64,000 nt of DNA from Chloroflexi bacterium GWB2_49_20. GTDB lineage: Bacteria > Chloroflexota > Anaerolineae > Anaerolineales > Villigracilaceae. The notes beneath the pieces were generated by a model. It made no database searches and was not told the origin of the DNA. It saw only the letters and a program-made list of their open reading frames with translations. Positions 16,062-25,218 of the stretch are shown here, in pieces. Position 1 is the first letter of the stretch; each line of letters begins with the position of its first letter. The stretch spans positions 1 to 64,000 of the forward strand of contig MGMF01000007.1 of the NCBI GenBank assembly GCA_001796335.1, given 5' to 3'. The position numbers were made by a program, and so were the translations under genes.

Positions 16062-18891
16062 TATGGATATTAAAAAACAGCTCTCATCGATCATTCCTGA
16101 AGGACGCATCCTGACCAATCCAATCGAGCGGTATGCTTACGCCAACGATGCTTCTTTCTTCCGGCTCATACCACAGGCTGTCATCCAACCTGTTTCTGTG
16201 GATGAGATCTGTGGCTTATTCCGATTTTCCCAGCAAAACCAGATTCCCATCACCTTTCGGGCGGCAGGTACCAGCCTTTCCGGGCAATCCATCACAGATG
16301 GTCTCTTGACCGTGGTCTCACGACACTGGGGGCGGATGCAGGTGGAAGAGTCCGGTCGGCGTGTTCGCTCCCAGCCAGGTGTGGTGGGAGGTCAACTCAA
16401 CGCCTTTCTTAAACCTTATGGCCGGCGTATCGGCCCGGACCCGGCTTCCATTGATGCAGCCATGCTGGGCGGCATTCTGGCCAATAATTCCAGTGGAATG
16501 TGCTGTGGGGTGGCGGAAAATGCCTACCATACCATTCACTCGCTCACGGTTGTATTGCCCAATGGCCTGGTGCTGGATACGGCTTCCCCGGATGCCGCAA
16601 CTCAATTTCAGGAAGGCGCCCCGCAGATCGCCAGCGGCTTGCTCGAATTGCGCCTCAGGCTGTTGGCAGATGCCACCCTGACGGAACGTGTGCGCAATCG
16701 TTACCTGATGAAGAACACGGATGGCTATTCATTGAATGCCCTCTTGGATTACGACAACCCAATCGACATTCTGACCCATCTGATGATCGGTTCGGAGGGT
16801 ACCCTGGGCTTCATTGCCGAGGCTGTATTAAATACTCTGCCAGATTACTCCCACAAATATACCGGTCAGCTCTACTTCAAAACCATCCATGATGCTGCTC
16901 GTGCCATCGCCCCCCTGCGCGATTCAGGTGCACGTGCCGCCGAGATCATGGAGCGCGCCGCCCTGCGTTCGGTGGAAAATCTGCCCGGAGCGCCAGGCAT
17001 CCTGCGACAATTGCCCGATACAGCAGCAGCCATCCTGGTGGAATACCAGGGTTGTTCAAGAGAAGATATGGCTGACATTCAGCGCGTTTCCGCCGGCACT
17101 CTTCGCGGCCTGGATCTGCTGCATGACCCGGAGTTCAGCGAGGATCCGGTTGTCCAGGCTGAGTTGTGGAAGCTGCGTAAAGGCTTGTTCCCCACGCTGG
17201 GAGCCATGCGCCCGAAAGGCAGTTCCGTGATGACCGAAGACCTGGTCTTCCCCGTGCCGCGCCTGGCAGAAGCAGTTACCGACTTGCAAGCCCGTTTCCG
17301 CACTTATGGTTACGAGGATGCCATCATCTTTGGGCATGCCAAGGATGGCAACCTGCATTTCAATTTTAGCTGCTTCTTAAACAACCAGGCCGAGATCCTG
17401 CACCTGGAGCACTTTATGGATGATGTACTCGCCATGGTCAGGAATAAATATGATGGTTCTCTCAAAGGTGAGCATGGCACCGGGCGAGCCATGAGCCCTT
17501 ACCTGGAGGCGGAATGGGGCGCCAATGGTTATGCCATGCTGCGCGACATCAAATCCCTGTTTGACCCATCCGGTCTGCTCAACCCGGGTGTCATCATCAA
17601 TCCTGATCCGCGCTCGCATGTATCTGACATCAAGGACATGCCCGAAGTGGAAGTGGAAGTGGATAAATGCATTGAGTGTGGACTGTGTGAGCCAAATTGT
17701 CCAAGCCGGCGCCTGACCCTGACCCCGCGCCAGCGGATCGTTATCCGCCGGGAGATCACCCGCCAGAAAAAAGCAGGTAGCGACGCACCATTATTAACTT
17801 CCCTGCTGGAGGATTTCAATTATTTCGGGCTGGAAACTTGCGCCGTGGATGGTTTATGCGCCTCGGCTTGCCCGGTGGGAATCAACACCGGTGACCTGAC
17901 CAAGTATCTGCGCGCCGGGCTGGTGAGTCCACGCGCTGAGAAGACCGCCCTGTGGGTTTCGGAACATTTTACAAGCGTGGAAAAAGCCCTCGGCATGGGC
18001 GTTCGCCTGGCTCATGCAGTTGAGTCCGTCATCGGTGCAAATGCCATCACCGGTTTTTCGCTCCTGGGCGAAAAGCTGACCGGGATGACCCTGCCCAAGT
18101 GGAACGCGGCTGTGCCATATGTGCCCTCCCGGCTGCCTGTCACACGACAAACAGACGCGGCTTATGTTTACTTCCCATCCTGCATTTCACGACGTATGGG
18201 CGTTCCCCAACCTGGTATGGCTTCCCTGGCTGATACCATGCTGAAGGTAGCCGGACGAGCCGGTGTTTCGTTGTGGATCCCTCCGGATGTGGAAGGCAAT
18301 TGCTGCGGAATGCCATTTGGTTCAAAGGGTTACACTGCAGCCTACGCGGCCACCCGGCAGCGCACTCTTGAGCGCTTCTGGGAATGGTCACAACACGGAA
18401 AACTGCCGGTGGTGATCGACACAACCTCCTGCACGTTCACCCTGTGCCAGTATAAAGACTACCTCCCGGCGCTATCCGCCGGGGAGCGTGCCATCTTTGA
18501 AAAGCTGACCCTGCTGGATGGTCTGGACTTGATGCATGATGTGCTTCTTCCAAAATTGCAGATCCAGCCAGTAGCCGGAGAAGTCATTTTGCACCCCAAC
18601 TGCTCAGCGCGCAAAATGAACCTGCAAAGCAAGATGACTGCCATCGCCAGCCGCTGCGCCAAATCCGTCACTGTTCCGCTGCACCTGGATTGCTGTGCCT
18701 TTGCCGGAGACCGTGGATTGCTCTTCCCTGAACTGACTGCTGCCGCCACCTCACTGGAGAGTGCGGAAGTAAAAGCCCACCCTTATGACGGCTACTATTC
18801 ATCTAATATCACCTGTGAAATGGGTTTGTCGCTCGCCACGCAGCAGAATTATCATTCCATTGTCTATTTACTTGAGCAGGCTTCGCACTGA
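16039..18891 (+). CDS. FAD-linked and Fe-S dehydrogenase (GlcD-GlcF / D-lactate dehydrogenase-like fusion)
   Basis: This 950-residue fusion has a PCMH-type FAD-binding domain (about 30-210, TFRAAGTSLSGQS), an FAD-oxidase C-terminal domain (about 250-520, FGHAKDGNLHFNF and GEHGTGRA) and two 4Fe-4S motifs (CIECGLCEPNCP near 544, CAVDGLCASACP near 601). Two CCG-type segments follow (GNCCGMPFGSKG, HLDCCAFAGDRG). Relatives oxidise D-lactate, glycolate or D-2-hydroxyglutarate and pass electrons to quinone or another carrier. The likely role is oxidation of a 2-hydroxy acid from the pathway. The start is uncertain: ATG 16039 overlaps the SDR, while ATG 16063 directly follows the SDR stop. Neither has a good ribosome site. 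Confidence 0.9.
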   Translation: MAEKQQLDMDIKKQLSSIIPEGRILTNPIERYAYANDASFFRLIPQAVIQPVSVDEICGLFRFSQQNQIPITFRAAGTSLSGQSITDGLLTVVSRHWGRMQVEESGRRVRSQPGVVGGQLNAFLKPYGRRIGPDPASIDAAMLGGILANNSSGMCCGVAENAYHTIHSLTVVLPNGLVLDTASPDAATQFQEGAPQIASGLLELRLRLLADATLTERVRNRYLMKNTDGYSLNALLDYDNPIDILTHLMIGSEGTLGFIAEAVLNTLPDYSHKYTGQLYFKTIHDAARAIAPLRDSGARAAEIMERAALRSVENLPGAPGILRQLPDTAAAILVEYQGCSREDMADIQRVSAGTLRGLDLLHDPEFSEDPVVQAELWKLRKGLFPTLGAMRPKGSSVMTEDLVFPVPRLAEAVTDLQARFRTYGYEDAIIFGHAKDGNLHFNFSCFLNNQAEILHLEHFMDDVLAMVRNKYDGSLKGEHGTGRAMSPYLEAEWGANGYAMLRDIKSLFDPSGLLNPGVIINPDPRSHVSDIKDMPEVEVEVDKCIECGLCEPNCPSRRLTLTPRQRIVIRREITRQKKAGSDAPLLTSLLEDFNYFGLETCAVDGLCASACPVGINTGDLTKYLRAGLVSPRAEKTALWVSEHFTSVEKALGMGVRLAHAVESVIGANAITGFSLLGEKLTGMTLPKWNAAVPYVPSRLPVTRQTDAAYVYFPSCISRRMGVPQPGMASLADTMLKVAGRAGVSLWIPPDVEGNCCGMPFGSKGYTAAYAATRQRTLERFWEWSQHGKLPVVIDTTSCTFTLCQYKDYLPALSAGERAIFEKLTLLDGLDLMHDVLLPKLQIQPVAGEVILHPNCSARKMNLQSKMTAIASRCAKSVTVPLHLDCCAFAGDRGLLFPELTAAATSLESAEVKAHPYDGYYSSNITCEMGLSLATQQNYHSIVYLLEQASH

Positions 18892-18972
18892 GAACTGAAG
18901 TTGTGCTGGCATCCAGCAGATATTTCTTAGTCGTTTTTCAATGGATGTATTATCAGAGCAATTATTTAATAG

Positions 18973-20649
18973 TTATCCTAACCCATCTTTGAGCACATTT
19001 AATTTTTCGATATTTTCCGTTATGCTGGCACCCAGGTCAAACAGGATCACCTTGCGCCCGGCCTCCAGCAACGCCTGTTGATCTCCCAGCACCTGGGCAG
19101 ATTTGAGCGTGTTAAAGGTGATGGTCCAATCTGGTTGCCCGGCTTCATCCGGGATGACGACATTCTCCACCGCTTGGGAGGTCAGTTGAATGAACAGGCC
19201 TTTGCCTGCATCGCCTTTATGCAATTGCCCGGTGGAATGCAGGAAGCGCGGCCCGTACCCAACCGTGGTCGCCAGGCAGGTGCGTTCCCGCAACTTGAGA
19301 CGCAAGTCAAGCAAGGCTTGATCAGTGGCAGTTGATGGCTGTACATAGGCCTGGATGGCAATATATGCACCGGGCATGGCTTGATCTAAAAAGGATTGCA
19401 AGACTGCGGAGGAAAGCTCAGCCGGTTTAATTTCTGGCAGAATTCCGTTCCGGGAAAATTCAATAATCATATTGCGCGCCAGGATCTTGGCCGCCTCTAC
19501 ATTCGGCTGGTCAAAAGGCTGGATGCCCAGGCGGTATCCAGCCACTGCTGTGGCCAGCTCCCACAAAAAGAACTGTTCTCCCAGGTCGTATTGATCCTGC
19601 AATTGCATGCTCAATACTGGATGACCAGCCGCGTTAAGTGCCTGGAGGGCAGCCTCATATGGGCTATCGCCAGGCAACTGCAAGGATACGAACAACCGGT
19701 CCGATCCATACACAGAATCGGGACCAGGCGGTTCACCTACCACTGGCAGGATTCCCTTGCCAGACTTGCCGGTGCTTTCAGCGATCAATTGTTCCACCCA
19801 ATCGCCAAAGCTGGCAATCTGCGCGGAAAGAATAAAAGTGACCTTGTCTCGTCCAGCCCGGGCTAACTCCCCCAGGATCACACCCAAATGCCCGCCAGGA
19901 CTGTCGTCGGATTTGCACTCTGCAGTCATGGAAATGGCGCTCTCCAGCAGCCTGGCAACATCAACACCCACCAATACGGCCGGAACCAATCCGAAATAGG
20001 ACAGGGCTGAATAACGCCCGCCAATATTGGGGTCATTGGTGAATGTGGCACGGAAGTGATAACGATTTGCCAGACCCACCAATGGACTGCCTGGATCGGT
20101 AATGGCGATAAAATGGTCGCCTGCATGTTCAGAACCCAAAACTTCGACAACCCGATTATAGAAATGCTTGAAGAATGACAGCGTTTCAGTGGTCGTGCCA
20201 GATTTTGTGGAAATTATAAAGAGTGTGTGCGCCAGGTTCAGGCACTTATCCAGGCTGAGCACAGCACCGGGATCGGTGCTGTCCAGCACGGCCAGATCCA
20301 GGAAACCTTCCCGCAGGCCGAAGGTCTTGCGGAACACTTCGGGCGCCAGGCTGGAACCGCCCATGCCCAGTAAAACCGCCTGTTGGTAGCCTTCCCAGCG
20401 CAGACTTTCTGCCAGGGCTATTAGGGTCGGGATGGCAGCCTGCATGCGCTCGGCAATGTCGAGCCAACCCAGCCGGTTGAATATTTCGGCCGGGTCAGGC
20501 TGCCAGACAGTATGGTCATTTGCCCAGATGCGCGCGATGATTCGGTCGCTCTTCAGGTCCGCCAGGGCAGCATCTATGACAGCCTGATACTTACCCACCT
20601 GAGTTTTGATGAATATACCGTTCTTATTGAGATCATTTATGCTTGACAT
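18973..20649 (-). CDS. pgi: Glucose-6-phosphate isomerase
   Basis: This 558-residue enzyme interconverts glucose-6-phosphate and fructose-6-phosphate in the cytosol. SIS motifs LLGMGGSSLAPEV (about 92-104) and ISTKSGTTTET (about 147-157) bind the sugar phosphate, and FTNDPNIGGRYSALSYFG matches the family signature region. The sequence resembles the isomerase half of transaldolase-isomerase fusions found in some bacteria, but no transaldolase domain precedes it. AGGAAG lies before the ATG. It follows the SDR gene by 46 bp on the same strand. The 80 bp between it and the FAD dehydrogenase contain only a small TGCTGG-CAT-CCAGCA hairpin. Confidence 0.92.
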   Translation of the reverse strand: MSSINDLNKNGIFIKTQVGKYQAVIDAALADLKSDRIIARIWANDHTVWQPDPAEIFNRLGWLDIAERMQAAIPTLIALAESLRWEGYQQAVLLGMGGSSLAPEVFRKTFGLREGFLDLAVLDSTDPGAVLSLDKCLNLAHTLFIISTKSGTTTETLSFFKHFYNRVVEVLGSEHAGDHFIAITDPGSPLVGLANRYHFRATFTNDPNIGGRYSALSYFGLVPAVLVGVDVARLLESAISMTAECKSDDSPGGHLGVILGELARAGRDKVTFILSAQIASFGDWVEQLIAESTGKSGKGILPVVGEPPGPDSVYGSDRLFVSLQLPGDSPYEAALQALNAAGHPVLSMQLQDQYDLGEQFFLWELATAVAGYRLGIQPFDQPNVEAAKILARNMIIEFSRNGILPEIKPAELSSAVLQSFLDQAMPGAYIAIQAYVQPSTATDQALLDLRLKLRERTCLATTVGYGPRFLHSTGQLHKGDAGKGLFIQLTSQAVENVVIPDEAGQPDWTITFNTLKSAQVLGDQQALLEAGRKVILFDLGASITENIEKLNVLKDGLG

Positions 20650-20695
20650 GCTTGCTTCCTATCAGGACTGTCCAATCACCAGGTCAAATCTTCAA

Positions 20696-21409
20696 CTACA
20701 GGTTCCCATAAAGCGGGATACGGGCGCCATTGATCTGACCGGCTTCTTCCGAGCATAAATGCAGGAGCGTTGCGTAGATCTCTTCAGGGGTTGTCCAGGA
20801 GGCGTTTTGGGGAGTGGGTTGCTGTTGGCGTTCATGCCGGGTGTCAATACTTTTCACCAGGAGCATATTGGCAGTCACACCAGTGTCCTTCACTTCCTGT
20901 GCGATTGTCAACATCAGTGCTTCCAAGGCAGCCTTTCCAATGGCGTATGGAGCCAGATTCGCTACCGGGTTGGATGCAAATGGAGACGAGACGGCCAAAA
21001 TGCGCCCCCACTGCCTGGAGAGCATGACGGGAAGAAAAGCCTGCACCAGGTAAAAGCTGGTCCATAGGTGCTGCTGCAACATGTTGTTGAGTTGCTCCGT
21101 CTCCACCTCAACAACCGGTTTTCCACCGCTCCAGCCCCCCACCAAGTGTAACAATATATCCGCCTGACCATATTTTGCCAGGATTCTGGCGAGTACATCT
21201 TGCGCGACAGCATCCTGACCCAGGTCGGCTGCATACGTCATAATACGATCTTCTGGCAGAGCCAGTTCTCCGGCCAGCTGCCTCAGTTTCTGCGGGCTGG
21301 TGCTGATCAAAGTCAGCCGGGCGCCCTGGTCAGCAAACTTTTTGGCAGCCACCTGCCCCAGACCACCGGTTGCGCCAGTGATGACAACAACTCGATTTTC
21401 AAGGCTCAT
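20696..21409 (-). CDS. Short-chain dehydrogenase/reductase
   Basis: This 237-residue SDR has TGATGGLG (about 12-19), the catalytic Ser in AVSSPFAS and YAIGK (about 153-157). The acidic residue after the second strand is replaced by Ser/Thr (LISTSPQ), which points to NADP. The ATG at 21409 has GGAG 6 nt upstream. A TTG five codons earlier lies within the ribosome site. It sits upstream of pgi, but nothing indicates a sugar substrate. About 350 bp of apparently non-coding DNA lies upstream, with a minus-strand TATAAT at 21517-21522 as a possible -10 box. Confidence 0.87.
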   Translation of the reverse strand: MSLENRVVVITGATGGLGQVAAKKFADQGARLTLISTSPQKLRQLAGELALPEDRIMTYAADLGQDAVAQDVLARILAKYGQADILLHLVGGWSGGKPVVEVETEQLNNMLQQHLWTSFYLVQAFLPVMLSRQWGRILAVSSPFASNPVANLAPYAIGKAALEALMLTIAQEVKDTGVTANMLLVKSIDTRHERQQQPTPQNASWTTPEEIYATLLHLCSEEAGQINGARIPLYGNL

Positions 21410-21703
21410 ATTGAACTCCTTCAATTATCAATTTTTGCCTGGTATACCAACACTAGCCAAAATTCGTTTTAACTTTTTGTTTATTTATTAATAAAGATTT
21501 GATTTGTTCTGCAACTATTATATAGCAGATGAAGATCAAATTTGCATATGCGTATTCTGGAAAAACAAGACGAGCACATGGATACCGATTTCCGCAGCGT
21601 ACATTCAGGTGGTAAACGGATGTCCGCCAGATGGTGTATGCCAACATATTGATTTAATTAAACCCTGTGAATGCATCCCTTATCAAGCAAGTATAATTGA
21701 GTC

Positions 21704-21746
21704 GCTAAAACAAAAAGACTTCCGAAGTCATAGATCTTCGGAAGTC
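21704..21746 (-). terminator. Rho-independent terminator after tRNA-His
   Basis: On the minus strand an 11-bp stem (GACTTCCGAAG with CTTCGGAAGTC; arms 21717-21727 and 21736-21746) is followed by TTTTTGTTTT. It lies 10 nt downstream of tRNA-His and should end the hisS-tRNA transcript. The same stem sequence recurs at 62577-62607. Confidence 0.85.
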
Positions 21747-21756
21747 TCATATCAAG

Positions 21757-21829
21757 GGTGGCTGATGGGGGTCGAACCCACAACCCTCGCATCCACAGTG
21801 CGATGCTCCGCCATTGAGCTACAGCCACC
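21757..21829 (-). tRNA. tRNA-His (GTG)
   Basis: Read on the minus strand, the acceptor GTGGCTG pairs with CAGCCAC. The anticodon stem TCGCA/TGCGA encloses loop CTGTGGA with anticodon GTG. The extra G at position -1 (21829) and C73 (21757) are both encoded, as expected for bacterial tRNA-His. It lies 34 bp after hisS on the same strand. Confidence 0.97.
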
Positions 21830-21863
21830 ATGAGAGGGGCGAATTTTAGCACGAATTCATCGG

Positions 21864-23135
21864 CTAGGCAAGCATATCCTTTACCGCCCGGGCTGCCTTG
21901 GCACGTTCGGCTGTCTGTTGTGTACCCTGGACAAGGTCTTTGATCGTGACCTGCTTATGAGAAGTTTCATCCGGTCCAACCACCAGGACCATGCGGATGC
22001 GCATGCGATCTGCATATTTAAATTGCTTGTTCAATTTTTGCGATTCGGGATAACAAATCGCATTAACACCACCTTTACGCAGTTCGGCTGCCAGGGCAAA
22101 GGAATCGGGCAAAAATTCTTCTGAAAATACGGTGACCAGTACCTGGGCTGGTGTGGTATCAAAAGTGGGTACCAGGCCATATTCTTGCAGGACAAGGCTG
22201 ATGACTACATCTCCCATCGCAAAGCCCACACATGGAAGAGAATCCCCACCAACATCTGCCAGGAGGTTATCATAACGACCACCTCCCAAGATTGAACGGC
22301 GCACCGAACCGGTGACATCAAAAGCTTCAAAGACTGTCCCGGTGTAATACAGCAACCCGCGCATAATATTCGGGTCAAACTCGACATATTCACTGATCCC
22401 CATGGAATCGATCACTTTGAACAGGCGCACAAGATCTTCGGATTCACGCCAGAGTTCCTTGTCAGCCAACAAGTCTTTCAGCCCAGCCAATTGAGAAGTT
22501 GTCAAACCAACTTCGTATGCAAAAGCTTCCCATTTTTCGGAACTGAGTTTGCCGCGACGGTCAACCAGGTTGGAGACTATGGGTCTTATTTCTGCTGAAA
22601 ATCCCAATTGATCGAATCTGGATTCCATTAACCGGCGGTTATTAACGTAGATGCGCGTATTCTTTGGGGAGAGCCCGATTTGCTTGAAGAAATTTGCTGC
22701 GATGGCAACCAGTTCTGCATCGGATTCCGGTGAACTGGGTCCCAGTAAGTCAATATTCCATTGGAAAAACTCACGGCTGCGACCTTTTTGGGGGCGTTCG
22801 TAACGCCAAAACGGTCCAAAGGACCACCAGCGGACCGGGAAAGTCAGCTCATTTTGTTTTTGGGCGATCATGCGCGCCAGGCTGGGGGTTAACTCTGGGC
22901 GCAGAGCGATCATATCCCCGCTGCGGTCTTCAAAGACATAAGATTGCTCTTTAACGAGTTCTTCTCCGGATTTGGCGGCATAAAGTTCCAGGGTTTCCAG
23001 AAAAGGAGCCTCATACTCCTGGTATCCAAATGATTCGGATACCTTGCGCAAACTATTGTATAACCAGGTGCGCACGGCCATTTGCTCAGGATAAAAATCG
23101 CGCGTACCTTTAACAGATGCAATTATTTTTTTCAT
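21864..23135 (-). CDS. hisS: Histidine-tRNA ligase
   Basis: This 423-residue class II synthetase charges tRNA-His. Motif 1 lies around GYQEYEAPFLE, and motif 2 is FGPFWRYERPQKGRSREFFQWN (quoted in part: RYERPQKGRSREFFQ, about 113-127). The histidine-A sequence is GLLYYTGTVFE (about 262-272), motif 3 is GGGRYDNLL (about 285-293), and an anticodon-binding domain ends the protein. The length is normal. It is followed by the cognate tRNA gene and a terminator, so synthetase and substrate are probably co-transcribed. No T-box (no TGGGTGG-type antiterminator) is seen in the 180 bp upstream. Confidence 0.97.
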   Translation of the reverse strand: MKKIIASVKGTRDFYPEQMAVRTWLYNSLRKVSESFGYQEYEAPFLETLELYAAKSGEELVKEQSYVFEDRSGDMIALRPELTPSLARMIAQKQNELTFPVRWWSFGPFWRYERPQKGRSREFFQWNIDLLGPSSPESDAELVAIAANFFKQIGLSPKNTRIYVNNRRLMESRFDQLGFSAEIRPIVSNLVDRRGKLSSEKWEAFAYEVGLTTSQLAGLKDLLADKELWRESEDLVRLFKVIDSMGISEYVEFDPNIMRGLLYYTGTVFEAFDVTGSVRRSILGGGRYDNLLADVGGDSLPCVGFAMGDVVISLVLQEYGLVPTFDTTPAQVLVTVFSEEFLPDSFALAAELRKGGVNAICYPESQKLNKQFKYADRMRIRMVLVVGPDETSHKQVTIKDLVQGTQQTAERAKAARAVKDMLA

Positions 23136-23316
23136 AACGCTTACTCCAATGGGTCACCATTTATGGTACACCTTTCACATAGGCAGGATTTTCATCTATT
23201 TACCCTGCCTAAGGCTTGCGTTAGGGTGTAAATACCCTTCCTGGCGACAGAGAGAATTTTAACACAAGTTGTGGTATATTCGAGACCGGTTAATAAACAT
23301 TTTCAAGCGAGGATCC

Positions 23317-24117
23317 ATGGAAATCAATTATCAGGAAACCACCAGCGACCTGCTAAAACGCATCGACATCCATAAGCAATATGGCGGTCGGGATATTGAC
23401 CGATGGATGCTGGATCTCTTAAATCCAAGGAATGGTTCCAGGATACTGGACGTAGGTTGCGGCGCTGGAAAACAGTGTTTTCTCTACCATCAATACACGG
23501 GAGGCACCGCAGATATAACAGGTGGAGATGTTAACACCGAACTATTGGCAAAAGCACATAGTGAAAATGCCAAGATCAGCAGTCCGGTCAAGTTCATCGA
23601 ACTGGATTTTAACAAGCGTTTCCCATTTGAGGATGATCTTTTTGATCTTGAATCATGCTGTTTTGCCATCTACTATGCCAGCGACATTCCCGCCACCATC
23701 CGTGAGATGCAGCGTGTCCTCAAACCGGGCGGTCGTTTGTTTTCCACTGGTCCCATGCCGGAAAATAAACAGCTCTTCTATGATGTCATTAAAGAAGCCA
23801 CAGGCAAGGCCATCCCCCCTATGCCTGGCTCCTCACGTTACAGTACGCAGATCCTGACTGCCATGAAAAAGACATTCTCATCTGTGGAGGTCCACATCTT
23901 TGAGAATCCGCTTACCTTTCCGGAGGTGGAACCTTTCATCGAATATACGCGCGCCTCTCTGGCAGAAGACCGGAAGCTTTGGACCAGCCTGTTCCAGGGC
24001 ACGGAAGATTTTAACAAGGTTATTAAAGCCATTGAAATTGTTGCAACACAGCGTCTGAAAAAAGAAGGCAGCCTGGTGATGACCAAGGTTGTTGGCGGGT
24101 TTGTTGCGACCAAGTGA
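23317..24117 (+). CDS. Class I SAM-dependent methyltransferase
   Basis: This 266-residue protein has the SAM-binding motif ILDVGCGAGKQC (about 42-53), motif II-like ITGGDVN, and FIELDFNKRFPFEDDLFDL with RVLKPGGRLF as the post motifs, the layout of UbiE/SmtA-like small-molecule methyltransferases. The ATG at 23317 is chosen: GAGG lies 7 nt upstream, while the GTG at 23269 is far upstream with no ribosome site. It stands alone, divergent from hisS, and is followed by a MITE-like repeat. The substrate is unknown. Confidence 0.86.
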   Translation: MEINYQETTSDLLKRIDIHKQYGGRDIDRWMLDLLNPRNGSRILDVGCGAGKQCFLYHQYTGGTADITGGDVNTELLAKAHSENAKISSPVKFIELDFNKRFPFEDDLFDLESCCFAIYYASDIPATIREMQRVLKPGGRLFSTGPMPENKQLFYDVIKEATGKAIPPMPGSSRYSTQILTAMKKTFSSVEVHIFENPLTFPEVEPFIEYTRASLAEDRKLWTSLFQGTEDFNKVIKAIEIVATQRLKKEGSLVMTKVVGGFVATK

Positions 24118-24120
24118 TTT

Positions 24121-24196
24121 ATCTTTTCATTAAATAGGGTAGGATGGGGGTTGTGAAGTGGCTTCGCCATCTCACACCCTCCGCACTCCCGGTTTA
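24121..24196. repeat. MITE-like intergenic palindrome, copy A
   Basis: A GC-rich imperfect hairpin (GGATGGGGGTTGTGAAGTGGC, shown by its core GTGAAGTGGC-TTC-GCCATCTCAC) is flanked by ATCTTTTCATTAAA on the left and TTTATGAGAT on the right, an imperfect terminal inverted repeat. Related copies lie at 35813, 39950 and 44551. It fills the gap between the methyltransferase and PIG-L genes. Confidence 0.6.
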
Positions 24197-24232
24197 TGAG
24201 ATAATACCAAGTGATAAAAGATTGGTGAAATT

Positions 24233-24874
24233 ATGATCTTCTACGGAAAACGTGTTCTTTTTATCGGCGCACATCCAGATGATATCGAATTGGGAGCAGG
24301 GGCATTAATCCATCACATTCTGCCATCCAGTGATGTTCTCTGTCTGACCTTATCCGACAACCAAAAAAATCCGATGCTCAAGAAAGTAGTGGATGAACTG
24401 CATGCCAGCATGCAGGTGTTGGGAGTGCCTACAGACCGGGTGATCGTGGAAAAATTCGCCACGCGTGATTTTCCAGATCTGCGCCAGGATATTCTGGAAT
24501 ATTTACTGAAAATTCGACGGGAGTTCAAACCGGATGTGGTTTTTGTGCATAGCCGGGCAGACATTCACCAGGATCACAATGTCGCTACCGAAGAGGCCCT
24601 GCGTGCCTACCGCGGCACATCTGTATTGGGGTTTGACGTGGTACGCTCAAGTTATGGCTTTTTCCCCCATTTCCTGATTGAAGTCAATGCCGGGGACGTT
24701 GAAAAGAAAATTGAAGCCCTGGCACAATATAATACCTATTCGGATAAATATTACTTTGACCCGTCCTTGTTAAAAGCCACCATGCTGCGGCATGGTGCAC
24801 TGGCTGAGTGCACCTATGCAGAGGGTTTTGATATCCTCAGAATCATCGGTAAGTTTGAGCCAATAGGAAACTAG
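24233..24874 (+). CDS. PIG-L/LmbE family deacetylase
   Basis: This 213-residue protein has the zinc motif GAHPDDIELGAG (AHPDD, about 12-16) and the second ligand region HSRADIHQDHN (about 105-115), so the metal site is complete. The family removes N-acetyl groups from sugars, including GlcNAc-PI, GlcNAc-Ins and bacillithiol or mycothiol precursors, and antibiotic cores. The N-terminus is ordinary and no signal peptide is seen, so it is cytosolic. The 3' end overlaps the convergent ferredoxin gene by 4 bp. No thiol-synthesis partner gene is visible nearby. Confidence 0.88.
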   Translation: MIFYGKRVLFIGAHPDDIELGAGALIHHILPSSDVLCLTLSDNQKNPMLKKVVDELHASMQVLGVPTDRVIVEKFATRDFPDLRQDILEYLLKIRREFKPDVVFVHSRADIHQDHNVATEEALRAYRGTSVLGFDVVRSSYGFFPHFLIEVNAGDVEKKIEALAQYNTYSDKYYFDPSLLKATMLRHGALAECTYAEGFDILRIIGKFEPIGN

Positions 24875-25218
24875 ACGACCCCAACCTCGATCATACCATC
24901 CACAATCCGGACAGGATAAGCCGGGATATCCACAGTAGCTGGCAGAAGCAGAGCCTCTCCGGTACGGATATCAAAGCGGGCGCCGTGCCTCGGGCAGATG
25001 ATATCCATGCCCTCGATCTCGCCGTCACCTACTGGCCCACCATCATGGGTACACACGTCTCCCAGGGCATATAAATTGCCCCCCAGGTTTAAGATAACAA
25101 TTTGTTTTTCATCCACTTCAACAAACAAACGCTCCCCACTAGGCAATTCCTCAAGGGGAGCTATTTGTACAAACTGACATTCAGATGGATCTTTATGAAT
25201 ATAGTTAAACATGCTCAC
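24871..25218 (-). CDS. Rieske-type [2Fe-2S] ferredoxin (SUF operon)
   Basis: This 115-residue soluble protein has a Rieske cluster site: CTHDGG (Cys-x-His, about 65-70) and CPRHGARF (Cys-x-x-His, about 84-91). It lacks the disulfide cysteines of respiratory Rieske proteins, so it is of the NirD/dioxygenase-ferredoxin type. Its start overlaps the sufU stop by 4 bp, placing it last in the SUF operon. It may supply electrons for cluster or sulfur reduction, or be a client of the system. This gene order is known from several Gram-positive-like SUF operons, but the role is inferred. Confidence 0.88.
   Translation of the reverse strand: MSMFNYIHKDPSECQFVQIAPLEELPSGERLFVEVDEKQIVILNLGGNLYALGDVCTHDGGPVGDGEIEGMDIICPRHGARFDIRTGEALLLPATVDIPAYPVRIVDGMIEVGVV

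Noticed and set aside
23136-23316. Possible T-box leader of hisS
   Set aside because: No TGGGTGG-type antiterminator or specifier loop could be found, only short unrelated inverted repeats.
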